Shown here: one piece after another, positions 19,593 through 27,957 of the stretch
How positions within the stretch are numbered: the stretch's first letter is position 1
How the letters are laid out: each line of letters begins with the position of its first letter
Source: JBHIEE01 sp046760445
Lineage (GTDB): Bacteria > Acidobacteriota > Aminicenantia > JdFR-78
Reading direction: 5' to 3'
DNA length: 42,775 nucleotides
NCBI GenBank assembly: GCA_046760445.1
Contig: JBHIEE010000008.1
Coordinates: forward strand, 1-42,775
Translations under genes and position numbers: made by a program
The notes under the pieces: generated by a model
Told to the model about the DNA's origin: nothing
Seen by the model: the letters and a program-made list of their open reading frames with translations, nothing else
Databases searched by the model: none

Positions 19593-22562
19593 ATGTTGAG
19601 AAATTTATTGATTTTCTATTCACTATTAATTCTTATTTTGAATTCAAGTTGCCGAAAAAAAGAATTCGAGATTTATCGATTTCTTGATCAGTTAGATAGA
19701 AAGAATATAGTTTCATCCCCGTTGATTGATTTAGATGCTAAATTTACTTCTATAAAACAGGAATGTGGTGGGGAGGACTTTAAACTATTAGTTATTGATT
19801 CAAATAAATATTGGGCCACTTCTACCATTTTTCCTGTCTTAGAACAAAATGAATTTGAAAATCCTGAAAAGATGGTTATCTTGAGAAATGGAAAAAGCTT
19901 AACTTATTCAAGGACTCCTCTGACAAACTCATATAGTTGGAGGTGGCTAAGAGGAGAAAGGAAAGTTGAGTTTAGGAATTATAAAAAATATAAAAAATTT
20001 AGACATTATATTATTTTTCAAAAAGGAGAAATTTTTGAGACGAGTATTTTGTTGCCCTCTGGGATATCCATTTTTGAAATTTCTGCTAAAAGTGGCGACC
20101 CAAATTCGTACCTTCCCTGTTTAGAAGTATGGTTAAATAACAAAAAAATTAGAGAAATCTTGATTGGTTCCCACAAGGTTTATAAGTTTATAGAAAATGT
20201 GAAGTTAGGAGAAAATAAATTAAAAATCTATTTTAAAAAATCTTATTTTTTCTCAAGAGACGTTAAAAATATTGAAAATGAAATAGTGTATTTAGATATC
20301 CTAAAAATAAAAACATTAAGTGATATGATTTTAGTTTCTCCTCCAAAAAACAATAATTTATTGAAAGGAAAATTTGAATTTATTTATTCTCCTGAACCTA
20401 TGGATAAAATATATCTAGCCAAAAAATATCTCACTCCAAACGAATATTTTAAAAAAATATTAGAATTTGATTCACCAGGAAGAAAAACATTAGAAATTAT
20501 ATTTCAATCAAAAATGAAAAACGGCTTATATAGTCTTTGGTTGGGAGAGAAGAAAATTGGGATAAAAAAAATTACAAAACAAGGACGGTTCTCTTGTTTG
20601 TTGGAGACTATGGTTGACAAAAAATCTGCCGTATTAAAAATTAAACTTGAATCAAGTAAAAGAACCAAAGAAGCATATACTGATTTTTACATTGATTCAG
20701 TAATTATCCTAAATCCAACAAAAACAATTTTCCTGCCATTATACTATTTAAAAGATTTTAAAATATATGACTCAGGAATTGGTGAAAACCCTTATTCAAT
20801 CAAAAAAAAATTAAAAATAAAGGGACGATCACTCAACACTATTTTTTCTCCTCCACCAAGTGTATTTAAATTTAAATTAAAAATCCCGGAGAGAGGAATT
20901 TTGAAATTCGGGTATGGACTTTTAGATCAAGCTTGGGAAGAAGAAGGAAATGGGGTATACTTTAAAATAATATTAGAAAATTCAAGAGAAAGAAAGGTCC
21001 TTTTCTCAGCGTACTTAAATCCATATCGTAGACTACGCGATAGGAAAATTTTTTACAAAAAGATTGATCTTTCTCAGTATCAGAATAAAACAGTAACAAT
21101 TTATCTTAAAACTTATGGTTCCTTACCCGGAAATAAAGTAAATCAAGAAAACCCTGATTTAAGGTATGATTTAGCCTTTTGGTTTAATCCGGTTATTTAT
21201 CAGAGGACAGATGACAGAGGGCAGAGAGCAGATGGCAAAGTAAATGTGATATTGATTTCCATAGATACTCTAAGAGCAGACCATTTAGGGTGTTATGGTT
21301 ATGAAAGAGAAACAAGCCCCAATATAGACCGATTAGCCCAGGATGGTGTCCTGTTTCTTAATACATTTAGTCAAGCCCCTTATACCTTATCATCTCACAT
21401 GTCAATTTTAACTGGGTTGTTTCCCACAAATCATCGTGTTCTTCACCTCAGCCAGAGTTTGAGTCCCACGATTCAAACCTTAGCTGATTTGTTAAGATCT
21501 AATAACTATTTCACGATAGGCTTAACAGGTGGGGGACAGGTTAGTGCTCGATATGGCTTCTCAAAAGGATTTGACTTATATGGAGAGAGAGTTGGGGCTT
21601 TAATCCATCCAAATTCAGCTGAATTGCTATTCAATGAAGCATCCTGCTGGATAAAGAAGAATAAAGATTATAAATTTTTTCTATTTCTTCATACTTATCA
21701 ACCTCATAATCCTTATGATTCCCCTCCTCCTTTAGGACAAATATTTTTGAAAAAAGGCTATCCCTGGAAGAAAATTTCTTTACAAAGAATTCTTGGCTAT
21801 GGTTATCCCCATTTATTCAAAAGACTAAAAAGTAATGAAAAGGAGAATCTAATTGCTCTTTATGATGGAGAGATAAGATACACCGATGAATATCTAATAA
21901 AACCTTTAATAGAAAAGCTCAAAAAGTTGAAATTATATGACAGGACAATGATAATTCTCACTTCAGATCATGGAGAAGAATTTCGGGAGCATTACTGTTG
22001 GGGACATGCTCATACCCTTTATAATGAGTTAATAAAAGTTCCTCTAATTATAAAATTTCCTAAATCCAATTATAGAGGCAGAAAAATTGATAATTTTATA
22101 AGATCAGTGGATATTATGCCTACTATTTTAGAGCAAGCAGGGATTGATTTTTCAGGTTTAAGTCTTGATGGAGAAAGTTTATTAAAAATACTAAATAATA
22201 AAGAGAAAAAGGAAAGGCTCTGTATGAGCTACTTAGCTAACGAGGTGGTAAGATATATTCCAAGAAAAGTATCAATTGTTCAAGGGAAGAATAAATTGAT
22301 TTTTAATGAGAGTTATTCACTTAAAGCTTATCAATTTTTTTCTCCTCCACCTCCACCTCAAGAGAAAATAGAACTTTATCGTTTAATGACTGATCCTCTT
22401 GAAAAAAATAATTTAGCTTCTCAAAGGGAAAAGCTTGTTCAGGAGTTGTTTAATAAAGTTGAATTTTATCTGAAAGAAGGCAAGAGGCAGGAAAAAATCC
22501 AGAAAATTATTCTGGATAAAACATTAGAAGAAAGATTGAAAGCCCTTGGCTATATTAAATAA
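19593..22562 (+). CDS. Large sulfatase-fold envelope enzyme (paralogue 2)
   Basis: At 989 residues this is a tandem paralogue of the preceding gene with the same layout: signal/lipoprotein-like N-terminus (S-S-C near residue 20), a long beta-rich N-terminal half, then the alkaline-phosphatase-superfamily domain from about residue 550. The metal motifs are ILISIDTLRADHLGCYGY and TSDHGEEF, with WGHAHTLYNE later. The nucleophile segment reads YTLSSHMS with Thr598, and unlike paralogue 1 the Pro is also lost. The C-terminus ERLKALGYIK matches both upstream genes. The N-terminal halves are clearly diverged, but 157 nt at the domain junction are almost identical, pointing to recent gene conversion. 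Differing nucleophile surroundings suggest different acceptors. Confidence 0.82.
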   Translation: MLRNLLIFYSLLILILNSSCRKKEFEIYRFLDQLDRKNIVSSPLIDLDAKFTSIKQECGGEDFKLLVIDSNKYWATSTIFPVLEQNEFENPEKMVILRNGKSLTYSRTPLTNSYSWRWLRGERKVEFRNYKKYKKFRHYIIFQKGEIFETSILLPSGISIFEISAKSGDPNSYLPCLEVWLNNKKIREILIGSHKVYKFIENVKLGENKLKIYFKKSYFFSRDVKNIENEIVYLDILKIKTLSDMILVSPPKNNNLLKGKFEFIYSPEPMDKIYLAKKYLTPNEYFKKILEFDSPGRKTLEIIFQSKMKNGLYSLWLGEKKIGIKKITKQGRFSCLLETMVDKKSAVLKIKLESSKRTKEAYTDFYIDSVIILNPTKTIFLPLYYLKDFKIYDSGIGENPYSIKKKLKIKGRSLNTIFSPPPSVFKFKLKIPERGILKFGYGLLDQAWEEEGNGVYFKIILENSRERKVLFSAYLNPYRRLRDRKIFYKKIDLSQYQNKTVTIYLKTYGSLPGNKVNQENPDLRYDLAFWFNPVIYQRTDDRGQRADGKVNVILISIDTLRADHLGCYGYERETSPNIDRLAQDGVLFLNTFSQAPYTLSSHMSILTGLFPTNHRVLHLSQSLSPTIQTLADLLRSNNYFTIGLTGGGQVSARYGFSKGFDLYGERVGALIHPNSAELLFNEASCWIKKNKDYKFFLFLHTYQPHNPYDSPPPLGQIFLKKGYPWKKISLQRILGYGYPHLFKRLKSNEKENLIALYDGEIRYTDEYLIKPLIEKLKKLKLYDRTMIILTSDHGEEFREHYCWGHAHTLYNELIKVPLIIKFPKSNYRGRKIDNFIRSVDIMPTILEQAGIDFSGLSLDGESLLKILNNKEKKERLCMSYLANEVVRYIPRKVSIVQGKNKLIFNESYSLKAYQFFSPPPPPQEKIELYRLMTDPLEKNNLASQREKLVQELFNKVEFYLKEGKRQEKIQKIILDKTLEERLKALGYIK
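21179..21335 (+). repeat. Near-identical patch shared by the two large paralogues (copy 2)
   Basis: This is the partner of 18183-18339. The purine-rich head encodes the in-frame linker QRTDDRGQRADGK in both proteins (final R in paralogue 1), which has no relation to the domains on either side and looks like a short repeat that landed between them. Confidence 0.75.
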
Positions 22563-22589
22563 AAAATATATCTGGATAAACTTTTTAAA

Positions 22590-23237
22590 TCACTTCTTAT
22601 AGCAAAGATACAATAAATGAGGATACCAGTATCCTTTATCCAGCCGGACGATATTTACCTTGAACCCCATTTTTGACAAAATAGATAAATATTCATCCTT
22701 GCTTCGAAAATAGAAATTTTTTCCAGAGGTAAAATTAAGAACTTTAACAGATAAGGTTTCTTGAAAAAAATTCCACCAGTATTTCCATCTTGGTTTAGTA
22801 TCCACTTCTTTTATAATTAGCTGTCCCCCTTCTTTTAATGACATAAAACACTTTTTTAGAATAATTTCCTGTTTATCAAATGGAATGAGATATAGAACAT
22901 CACTTAGGCAAAAAACATCACTTGGAGGATAATCAATCTCCACAATATCTGCCTGATGAAAACTGATGGCCGGATTAATCTTTGGCTGAGTCTTTTTAGC
23001 GATTTTAATCTTATTTTCGTCCAGGTCATAGCCTATTATTTTTCTCTCATGGGAATTCAGCTTTAAGATATTAGAGAAAAGACCATTTCCACACCCTAAA
23101 TCAGTTATTTTTCCCTTTTTAGGAAAGTATTTTTCCATCTGGAGAAAAGGACAAATCATTAATTTTATCCGAATAAATAACTTAGTTAGAAAATCAGTAT
23201 TTTTATAAAGCTGAAAAACTTCTTTTTTATCTACCAT
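22590..23237 (-). CDS. Class I SAM-dependent methyltransferase
   Basis: This 215-residue enzyme has the class I methyltransferase core: ITDLGCGNGLFSNIL (motif I), IIGYDLDENKI (motif II), FHQADIVEIDYPPSDVFCLSDVL (motif IV; adjoining family residues) and LKEGGQLIIKEVD (motif VI). It is the last gene of the seven-gene minus-strand operon, its start overlapping the AsnB stop by 11 nt. The C-terminal part has S-K-M-G-F-K-V-N-I-V and ends in aromatic residues, as in small-molecule or polyketide/sugar methyltransferases. The acceptor is unknown; by context it would be a lipid or glycan intermediate. It ends 27 nt from the convergent sulfatase-like gene. Confidence 0.85.
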   Translation of the reverse strand: MVDKKEVFQLYKNTDFLTKLFIRIKLMICPFLQMEKYFPKKGKITDLGCGNGLFSNILKLNSHERKIIGYDLDENKIKIAKKTQPKINPAISFHQADIVEIDYPPSDVFCLSDVLYLIPFDKQEIILKKCFMSLKEGGQLIIKEVDTKPRWKYWWNFFQETLSVKVLNFTSGKNFYFRSKDEYLSILSKMGFKVNIVRLDKGYWYPHLLYLCYKK

Positions 23238-25122
23238 CGATATATCGGTTATACCAGAACTGGAAAATAATCAGAGGCCAAAGTAACTGGCGATGATTAT
23301 GAGCACCAGAGAAATGTTCCTTTAGAATTTTCTCTATATAAGAATAGTTGAAAAAACAATGTTTCTTAAGATTTTCCTTGGAAAGAATATCCAAAACAAA
23401 ATCCTTCAACTCATTTTTAATCCAGACTCCCAAAGGAATATCAAATCCTATTTTCTTTCTATCTAATATCTCTGCGGGAAGAAAAGGGCGCATTGTTTTC
23501 TTTAAGATATACTTTGTTGTTAATCCTTTCAATTTTAAATAATGAGGAATAGAAGTGGCAAATTCAACAAAAGTGTGATCTAAAAAAGGAACCCTTATTT
23601 CTAATGAGTTGGCCATACTCATTCTATCTACTTTTACTAATAAGTCATCTTGAAGGTAAAGTTTTATATCCAGATATCCTAATCTATCAAGCATATTATT
23701 TGGTTGATGATTTTTTAGATGGAAAAACACTGGAGAAAAAGGGTCTTCATTAATTAATGATTTCAATTCTTTGGAAAATAATTTTTCTTTTTCCAAAGGA
23801 TTGTATGCTCCCCACCATATATAATTAGCTATCTCAGGAGGGTAGCCTATACCAGATATAAATTTCTTGGCTTTAAATTCAAAACTGAGTCTCTTTCTTG
23901 AAGCAGGGAGGAAATTCGCAACTTTTTTGATAATAAGATCTCGAATAAATTTAGGTACTTTTCGATAATAACGAGCTACCTGATAAGCTTTATAAGTATC
24001 ATATCCGGCAAATAATTCGTCTCCTCCATCACCAGCTAGAGCAACAGTGACGTATTCCCGGGCCAATTTAGAAATAATATAAGTCGGGATAATGGAAGCG
24101 TCAGCTAACGGTTCATCAATATACTCCATTAACACAGGAACCAGTTCCTTAACCATTTCAGATCTTACTACAAACTCCTGATGTTCTGTTCCAAGATAAT
24201 CAGCCATTTTGCGAGCATATTTAAGTTCATTGAAAGATTCTTCTTCGAATCCGATAGAAAAAGTTTTAATTTCCGAATTAGTCACTTGACTCATTAATAA
24301 GGTAATCGTACTAGAATCGATCCCCCCACTAAGAAAAACTCCTAAAGGGACATCACTGATCAACCTTTTTTTTACTGATTCTTTTAGTTTTTCATAAATT
24401 TGTTCAGTGTAAAAGCTTTCATCTTTTGAATTACTGTATTCGTATTTAACATCCCAATATGACTTTATTTTTACTTTGTCTTCTTTGATAATGATCATTT
24501 GTCCTGGGAGAAGTTTTTTAATTCCTTTAAAAATAGTCTGAGGAGCAGGGATGTATTCAAAAGTGAAATATTTTGACAAAGCATTAAAATCTAACTCTCT
24601 CCTGTAATCTGTAGTTAATATCGATTTTATCTCCGAAGCGAAGATGAATTTATTGCCTTGCTCCAAAAAGTGCAGTGGCTTAATACCTAGTCTGTCTCGG
24701 GCTAAAAGAAGAATTTTCTTCTTCTTATCCCAAAGGGCGAAAGCAAACATTCCGTTTAACTTACTGACAGCACTCTCTCCTTCTTCTTCATAAAGATGGA
24801 CAATTGTCTCTGTGTCAGAATTGGTATAGAATTTATGTCCTCTTTTAATTAATTGTTTTCTTAATTCAGGAAAGTTATATATTTCCCCATTAAAAACAAT
24901 CCAAATGGTTTTATCCTCGTTGTGGATTGGTTGATGTCCTGTAACTAAATCTATAATACTCAGCCTTCTCATACCCAAAGCTATTTTCTCGTCAGAATAA
25001 TAGCCTTCATCATCAGGGCCCCGATGAACCAAGGTTTGACACATTTTTTGGGTTAGCATCAGAATTTTATTATTAAGAGGGTCTTGTGAACCTAATCTAT
25101 AAATACCGCAAATACCACACAT
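23227..25122 (-). CDS. asnB: Asparagine synthase (glutamine-hydrolysing) family amidotransferase
   Basis: This 631-residue AsnB-type protein has an N-terminal class II glutaminase domain beginning MCGICGIY, where Cys2 becomes the catalytic N-terminal nucleophile after Met removal (this fixes the start). RGPDDEGYY, MRRLSIIDL and FNGEIYNF follow. The synthetase domain has the PP-loop FLSGGIDSS, FSIGFEEESFNE and ALAGDGGDELFAGYD. Inside a glycan or lipid operon, homologues often amidate uronic acids or act in natural-product assembly and do not make free asparagine. Here it is tightly packed between two methyltransferases (11-nt overlap downstream, 13-nt gap upstream), so an accessory amidation is as likely as amino-acid synthesis. 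Confidence 0.92.
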   Translation of the reverse strand: MCGICGIYRLGSQDPLNNKILMLTQKMCQTLVHRGPDDEGYYSDEKIALGMRRLSIIDLVTGHQPIHNEDKTIWIVFNGEIYNFPELRKQLIKRGHKFYTNSDTETIVHLYEEEGESAVSKLNGMFAFALWDKKKKILLLARDRLGIKPLHFLEQGNKFIFASEIKSILTTDYRRELDFNALSKYFTFEYIPAPQTIFKGIKKLLPGQMIIIKEDKVKIKSYWDVKYEYSNSKDESFYTEQIYEKLKESVKKRLISDVPLGVFLSGGIDSSTITLLMSQVTNSEIKTFSIGFEEESFNELKYARKMADYLGTEHQEFVVRSEMVKELVPVLMEYIDEPLADASIIPTYIISKLAREYVTVALAGDGGDELFAGYDTYKAYQVARYYRKVPKFIRDLIIKKVANFLPASRKRLSFEFKAKKFISGIGYPPEIANYIWWGAYNPLEKEKLFSKELKSLINEDPFSPVFFHLKNHQPNNMLDRLGYLDIKLYLQDDLLVKVDRMSMANSLEIRVPFLDHTFVEFATSIPHYLKLKGLTTKYILKKTMRPFLPAEILDRKKIGFDIPLGVWIKNELKDFVLDILSKENLKKHCFFNYSYIEKILKEHFSGAHNHRQLLWPLIIFQFWYNRYIDGR

Positions 25123-25135
25123 ATAATATTTATTT

Positions 25136-26131
25136 TTATGACAATTTTTGACCAGATGCTCTCCAGCTCATATTATTTCTATCAGAAATAATAATATTTT
25201 TTAAATCCGTCTTTCTAAACCACTGTTCTATTTCTTCCTTATAAAAATAGTTTGTAATTGGAGCAATTAACTGGTCAAAAATAGAGTTGAAAATATGGGA
25301 GAAATTAAATTGAGAAATATAAAGGACATAAGAGTTCATTGGTAAAAATTTTAAAATTTTTCGGGTAATCTTGAACTTAGATAAAGGCCTATAAATTCCT
25401 TTAGAAATAAGATAAAACACTATAGTGAGGAAAAAGCTGAGAAGAAATACTAAAGGGAGAGGCATTTTAGAAGTTATATTTTTTCTAATGGGATCTATTA
25501 TTTTTCTAACTAGACCAGTTCCTTCATAACCATACACCCAAATTGATATCCATCCTTTTCCTTTTAAAAGTTGGGTTAAATTTTCGAATCCCTTTTTGGG
25601 ATTAGGTAAATGCTGTAAAACTCCAATGGAGTATATATAATCAAAGTTACTTTTGAATGGTAAGTGGTATATGTCTGCCTGAATTATATGAACATTCTTG
25701 GCAGGGAGAGTGAGATCAAAAGCAACCTCAACCGAGTTGCTTAAATCGAAAGCAATCACTTCCTTAGCTCCAAACCGAGAGGCGAATAAAGCATGTTTTC
25801 CTGTACCACAACCTGCATCTAAAACAATTTTGTCTTTAAAGAAATATTTATTCTTAGGATAAATCCAATTTAAAAAGTCTCTTGGATCTTGATAAATATT
25901 AGCAAATTTTCTCCAGGAAAATGCAAAATTTTTTTTAGTCCTTTCTTTTAGAAAATAATCTTCTTTTAATGCCATCCGAGGAATGCCATTTCTTACTGGA
26001 AAACCGAGATTACACTCGCCACAAGATAATTTCCCTTCTATTATCTCGCCGTTTTCTTGTTTTATGATATTAATTTCTAATGAGTCCTTACATTCGGGAC
26101 AAACAAGATAAGATAAAAGCTCAGGTCTCAT
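25136..26131 (-). CDS. Methyltransferase with N-terminal Trm112-like zinc domain
   Basis: This 331-residue protein opens with a Trm112-like zinc module: LVCPECKDSL, LSCGECNLGFPVRNGIPRM (two CxxC pairs, residues about 10-50). A class I methyltransferase domain follows with VLDAGCGTGKHALFASRFGA, VIAFDLSNSV, IIQADIYHLPF and YSIGVLQHLPNP. A hydrophobic stretch (L-P-L-V-F-L-L-S-F-F-L, about 215-240) suggests membrane association. Such proteins are frequent in O-antigen and glycolipid clusters. Its start overlaps the GT2 gene end by 11 nt, so both belong to the same translational unit. The acceptor is unknown. Confidence 0.85.
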   Translation of the reverse strand: MRPELLSYLVCPECKDSLEINIIKQENGEIIEGKLSCGECNLGFPVRNGIPRMALKEDYFLKERTKKNFAFSWRKFANIYQDPRDFLNWIYPKNKYFFKDKIVLDAGCGTGKHALFASRFGAKEVIAFDLSNSVEVAFDLTLPAKNVHIIQADIYHLPFKSNFDYIYSIGVLQHLPNPKKGFENLTQLLKGKGWISIWVYGYEGTGLVRKIIDPIRKNITSKMPLPLVFLLSFFLTIVFYLISKGIYRPLSKFKITRKILKFLPMNSYVLYISQFNFSHIFNSIFDQLIAPITNYFYKEEIEQWFRKTDLKNIIISDRNNMSWRASGQKLS

Positions 26132-27095
26132 CTCTCTGGCTTTTCACCTCTTTTACAGAATAAATTTGGGTTTTGTGGGTAATAAAATAAATTCTTGAAA
26201 TGATTTCAGCTAATAAACCAGTCATGATAAACTGAACCCCTAAAATCATTAAAAATATACCTAGAATCAAATTGCCCAAATTTTCTTTAATTGATAAGTC
26301 AAAAAAATAAAAACCCACAGTAAGGATTAAAGCAATTATAAATCCAATCGTTCCAAAACCTAAACCAATTAATCCAAAAAACTGGAGTGGCCTATCAATA
26401 AAACTAATGATGAATTTCACTGTTAATAAATCGAATAGAACTCTTCGGGCTCGAGAAAGCCCATATTTTGACTTCCCTTTCTGTCGTACTATATTCTTTA
26501 TTGGAACTTCAGTGACTCGGACTCCTGTTCGGCTGGCTAAAGCTGGAATGAACCGATGAAGTTCACCGTAAAGATGAATACCTTTAATTACTTCTCTTTT
26601 ATAAGCCTTAAAAGTAGTTCCGAAATCATGGATATTTACTCCTGATAAAAACTTCATGATTCTATTGGCCATCATTGAGGGAAATCTTCTAAATATTAAA
26701 TTATCAACTCTCTTTTTTCGCCAGCCACTAACAATATCATATCCTTCTTTCATTTTGTCTAATAACTTTGGTATATCATCGGGATCATGTTGTAAGTCTC
26801 CGTCCATTGAAATAATAATTTCTCCCTGGGCAAAGTCAAATCCAGCAGCTAATGCCGCCGTCTGCCCAAAATTTTTTCTTAATTTGATAAGGTTAACATT
26901 CTTATCTTTTTGAAATATCTCAGTCAGAATTTGATAGGTATTATCTGTGCTGCCATCATCGATAAAAATCAGTTCATATTTCAAATTCAATTTCTTTAAA
27001 ACTTGGATTAATCTTTTATAAAGTTCTTTAATATTTTCCTGTTCATTATAAAAAGGAACAACTACTGAAACATCAGGAAAGGGTTTTCTTTTCAT
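26121..27095 (-). CDS. GT2 glycosyltransferase with C-terminal membrane anchors (GtrB/Dpm1-like)
   Basis: This 324-residue inverting GT-A enzyme has VSVVVPFYNEQENIKELY at the N-terminus, FIDDGSTDNTYQ, SMDGDLQHDPDDIPKL (the DxD-type metal site) and IVSGWRKKR. Two C-terminal membrane helices (about residues 230-260 and 270-300) anchor it at the inner membrane, as in GtrB, ArnC and related polyprenyl-phosphate glycosyltransferases. It likely transfers a sugar from a nucleotide to undecaprenyl phosphate or another lipid. The neighbouring ChbG/HpnK deacetylase (4-nt gap) and radical SAM enzyme suggest the transferred sugar is an N-acetylhexosamine that is then modified (inference). Confidence 0.92.
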   Translation of the reverse strand: MKRKPFPDVSVVVPFYNEQENIKELYKRLIQVLKKLNLKYELIFIDDGSTDNTYQILTEIFQKDKNVNLIKLRKNFGQTAALAAGFDFAQGEIIISMDGDLQHDPDDIPKLLDKMKEGYDIVSGWRKKRVDNLIFRRFPSMMANRIMKFLSGVNIHDFGTTFKAYKREVIKGIHLYGELHRFIPALASRTGVRVTEVPIKNIVRQKGKSKYGLSRARRVLFDLLTVKFIISFIDRPLQFFGLIGLGFGTIGFIIALILTVGFYFFDLSIKENLGNLILGIFLMILGVQFIMTGLLAEIISRIYFITHKTQIYSVKEVKSQRDET

Positions 27096-27099
27096 GCTC

Positions 27100-27957
27100 T
27101 TATTGATTTCCCCGAATATGACCGAAATGGATTAATTGAATATTTTCTTTTTTAATGATTTTTTTTAATTCTTGATCTAATAACGTTTCTAATTCTTTTT
27201 CCCTTCCTTTTCTAAGATAAAATGGACCATATTTCTGCTCAATCTCATTTAATTCTTTGTCAACTATTCCTGGATGAGTCATTATTTCGGTTATCCCCTC
27301 ATTCAGTTTTGAAAAGATTATCTTAAATCTTTTCTTATTCATTTGTCCGCTTTTACAAATACCATAAAATTTATCAGGAATCAATATGCCTGAATTAATG
27401 AGGTCTTTCTTTTTTCTAGAATTTAAAAAGGAAACCAGAATTGATTTAAAAGATTGAGTGATATTCGACGAAAGACAAAATTCATTTATAAATCGTATCC
27501 GGGGAATTCGATACTCAATAGCTAATTTTGTAACAATTTGCATTATTTGAGGGATGGAATGGATATGCTTTTCACTATCAAAATGAGTAATATGAATTCC
27601 TTTTCCCAAAACTTTCTCAATCTGTGCTCGAAATTCGTACTCTATTTCTATCAATATAATTTTTCTAAGCACTATTTTTTTTAAGAATTGAGAAGTGGTT
27701 AAAAAATGGCCATGATTGTTCAATAGACTTGGCACTTTCTGAGGGGAACTGATGGGTTCTCCTCGAATTATATTCAAATGAATGCCAACACCTAATGATT
27801 TATTTTTTTTTGCTAATTTTACTGCTTGACTGAAACCGGGCATATTAGCCATTAGAGTAGTGCTGGTGAGAATACCTTTTTGATGAGCCAAAATTATTCC
27901 TTTATTTATTCCTGAAGTTAAACCAAAATCATCGGCATTTATAATAACTCTTTTCAT
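27100..27957 (-). CDS. ChbG/HpnK (YdjC) family carbohydrate deacetylase
   Basis: This 285-residue YdjC-fold deacetylase opens with VIINADDFGLTSGINKGI, whose Asp-Asp pair binds the catalytic metal; SLGVGIHLNI (GxHxxL) and ITHFDSEKHIHSIPQIM (HxDxH-type) follow, and a final GITEIMTHPG gives another His. ChbG removes the acetyl group of chitobiose; HpnK deacetylates N-acetylglucosaminyl bacteriohopanetetrol. The start codon shares bases with the stop of the radical SAM gene (TAATG), and the GT2 gene follows 4 nt later, so the three are translated together. Deacetylation of a lipid-linked amino sugar is the likely role. Confidence 0.9.
   Translation of the reverse strand: MKRVIINADDFGLTSGINKGIILAHQKGILTSTTLMANMPGFSQAVKLAKKNKSLGVGIHLNIIRGEPISSPQKVPSLLNNHGHFLTTSQFLKKIVLRKIILIEIEYEFRAQIEKVLGKGIHITHFDSEKHIHSIPQIMQIVTKLAIEYRIPRIRFINEFCLSSNITQSFKSILVSFLNSRKKKDLINSGILIPDKFYGICKSGQMNKKRFKIIFSKLNEGITEIMTHPGIVDKELNEIEQKYGPFYLRKGREKELETLLDQELKKIIKKENIQLIHFGHIRGNQ

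Noticed and set aside
16576..22562. Calling the two large paralogues sulfatases
   Set aside because: The C/S-x-P-x-R formylglycine motif is absent (Thr at the nucleophile position in both), so only the fold name is justified.
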